A DNA stretch of 64,000 nucleotides from Chryseolinea sp. H1M3-3 (GTDB taxonomy: Bacteria; Bacteroidota; Bacteroidia; Cytophagales; Cyclobacteriaceae): positions 1,364,001 through 1,428,000 of the forward strand of contig NZ_JARKMY010000001.1 of the NCBI RefSeq assembly GCF_029360725.1. The letters are read 5' to 3'. Positions 63,436 through 64,000 of the stretch are shown piece by piece (position 1 is the first letter of the stretch; each line of letters begins with the position of its first letter). The translations under genes were made by a program, and so were the position numbers. Below the pieces are notes generated by a model, which did no database searches, was not told where the DNA came from, and saw only the letters and a list, made by a program, of their open reading frames with translations.

Positions 63436-64000
63436 TTATTCGGCCATCACTTTTTTGTATCTCCAGCAATCTATAAGGTGATCGTTCACTAGTCCGCACG
63501 CCTGCATGTGCGCGTAAATAACTGTACTGCCAACAAACTTAAATCCCCGCTTGATTAAATCTTTGCTAAGCGTATCAGACTCTTTCGAAGTCGCCGGAAT
63601 GTCTTTTAGCGTTTTCCATTTATTGATAATTGGTTTATGATTTACAAACGACCAGATGTATTTATCAAAACTTCCAAATTCCTTTTGAACTTCTAAAAAA
63701 CATTTCGCATTATTTACTGCCGAATGTACTTTAAGCCGGTTTCTGATGATGCCCGGATCTTGCAGGATTTTCTCTAGGCGAGCAGTGGTAAATCGACTTA
63801 CTTTGATCGGATCGAAATTAGCGAAGGCCTTTCTATATCCTTCTCGCTTCTTTAACACCGTTGACCAGCTCAACCCCGCTTGAGCTCCTTCCAAAATTAA
63901 GAACTCAAAATGCTTTTGATCTTGGTGGACAGGAACCCCCCACTCGGTGTCATGGTATTCGATGTATTGATCAAATTTTAAACACCAAGGGCAACGAATT
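63436..64000 (-). CDS. tag: DNA-3-methyladenine glycosylase I (5' end beyond the window)
   Basis: A 188-codon frame open to the window edge; only the first few codons are missing. It starts inside with RCPWC (first zinc ligand Cys), EYHDTEWG (ligand His and substrate pocket), LEGAQAGLSWSTVLKKREGYRKAF, and ends with GLVNDHLIDCWRYK, the C-terminal His and Cys zinc ligands. These are the marks of Tag, which removes 3-methyladenine from alkylated DNA. Confidence 0.95.
   Translation of the reverse strand, partial: IRCPWCLKFDQYIEYHDTEWGVPVHQDQKHFEFLILEGAQAGLSWSTVLKKREGYRKAFANFDPIKVSRFTTARLEKILQDPGIIRNRLKVHSAVNNAKCFLEVQKEFGSFDKYIWSFVNHKPIINKWKTLKDIPATSKESDTLSKDLIKRGFKFVGSTVIYAHMQACGLVNDHLIDCWRYKKVMAE

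Noticed and set aside
1-64000. CRISPR arrays, tRNA and rRNA genes, prophage or insertion sequences
   Set aside because: No regularly spaced repeats, cloverleaf sequences, ribosomal RNA stretches, transposases or phage genes were seen by eye; the only recombinase is the chromosomal Xer type.

Overview
The window is a gene-dense stretch of a chromosome from a member of the Bacteroidota, most likely a Cytophagales-type bacterium. The evidence is a MurF–alanine racemase fusion, families typical of the phylum (DUF4783, DUF2911, DUF6496, a LETM1-related protein), many short Cys-anchored lipoproteins, weak or absent Shine-Dalgarno sequences, and several promoters of the Bacteroidota type (TTTG or TTGG, then about 19-20 bases, then TANNTTTG). 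I found no tRNA, rRNA, CRISPR array, prophage or intact insertion sequence. No gap between genes exceeds 300 bases.

Layout. 1-16.3 kb: mixed single genes, including secreted or lipoproteins, a GAF-domain protein, a PrsW-like protease, a nitroreductase, an amidohydrolase lipoprotein, a TPR protein, an M14 peptidase, recX and nadC. 16.5-20.9 kb: gpmI, a lipoprotein, an MsbA-type ABC exporter and a Fur-family regulator in one direction. 21-23.4 kb: terC converging on a TerB-like/LETM1-like gene. 23.4-29.4 kb: a leftward run feoA-feoB-(HEAT/cyclophilin lipoprotein)-purK-purE. 29.5-38.2 kb: murF-alr and csaA, a HisA-like protein that lacks the usual catalytic aspartate, a PD40/OmpA-like protein, a two-lobed aspartic protease with PDZ, and a degenerate receiver domain.

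38.3-42.6 kb holds the most interesting locus: an FAD oxidoreductase of the geranylgeranyl-reductase type, a UbiA prenyltransferase, a type III polyketide synthase and a methyltransferase translationally coupled to the synthase. A small lysine-rich DUF6496 protein sits among them. Together they look like a pathway for a prenylated, methylated aromatic polyketide or quinone; the product is unknown.

42.7-51.2 kb: LPP20-like lipoprotein, corA, a deoxynucleoside kinase, a DMT exporter, an RsmI-like methylase, metK, then hpf, a Xer recombinase and rpsU, followed by an acyl-CoA dehydrogenase. 51.3-55.6 kb: a nucleotide-sugar operon (ugd, UDP-glucuronate decarboxylase, rfbB, rfbA) for envelope polysaccharide. 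55.6-60.3 kb: the classical rimP-nusA-infB operon with its own promoter, leader hairpin and terminator. 60.4-64 kb: a decayed alpha-L-fucosidase fragment, lemA, prfA, a lipoprotein and a tag gene cut by the window edge.

Several convergent pairs meet stop codon to stop codon with no spacer. Function calls rest on motifs read by eye; no database search was run.
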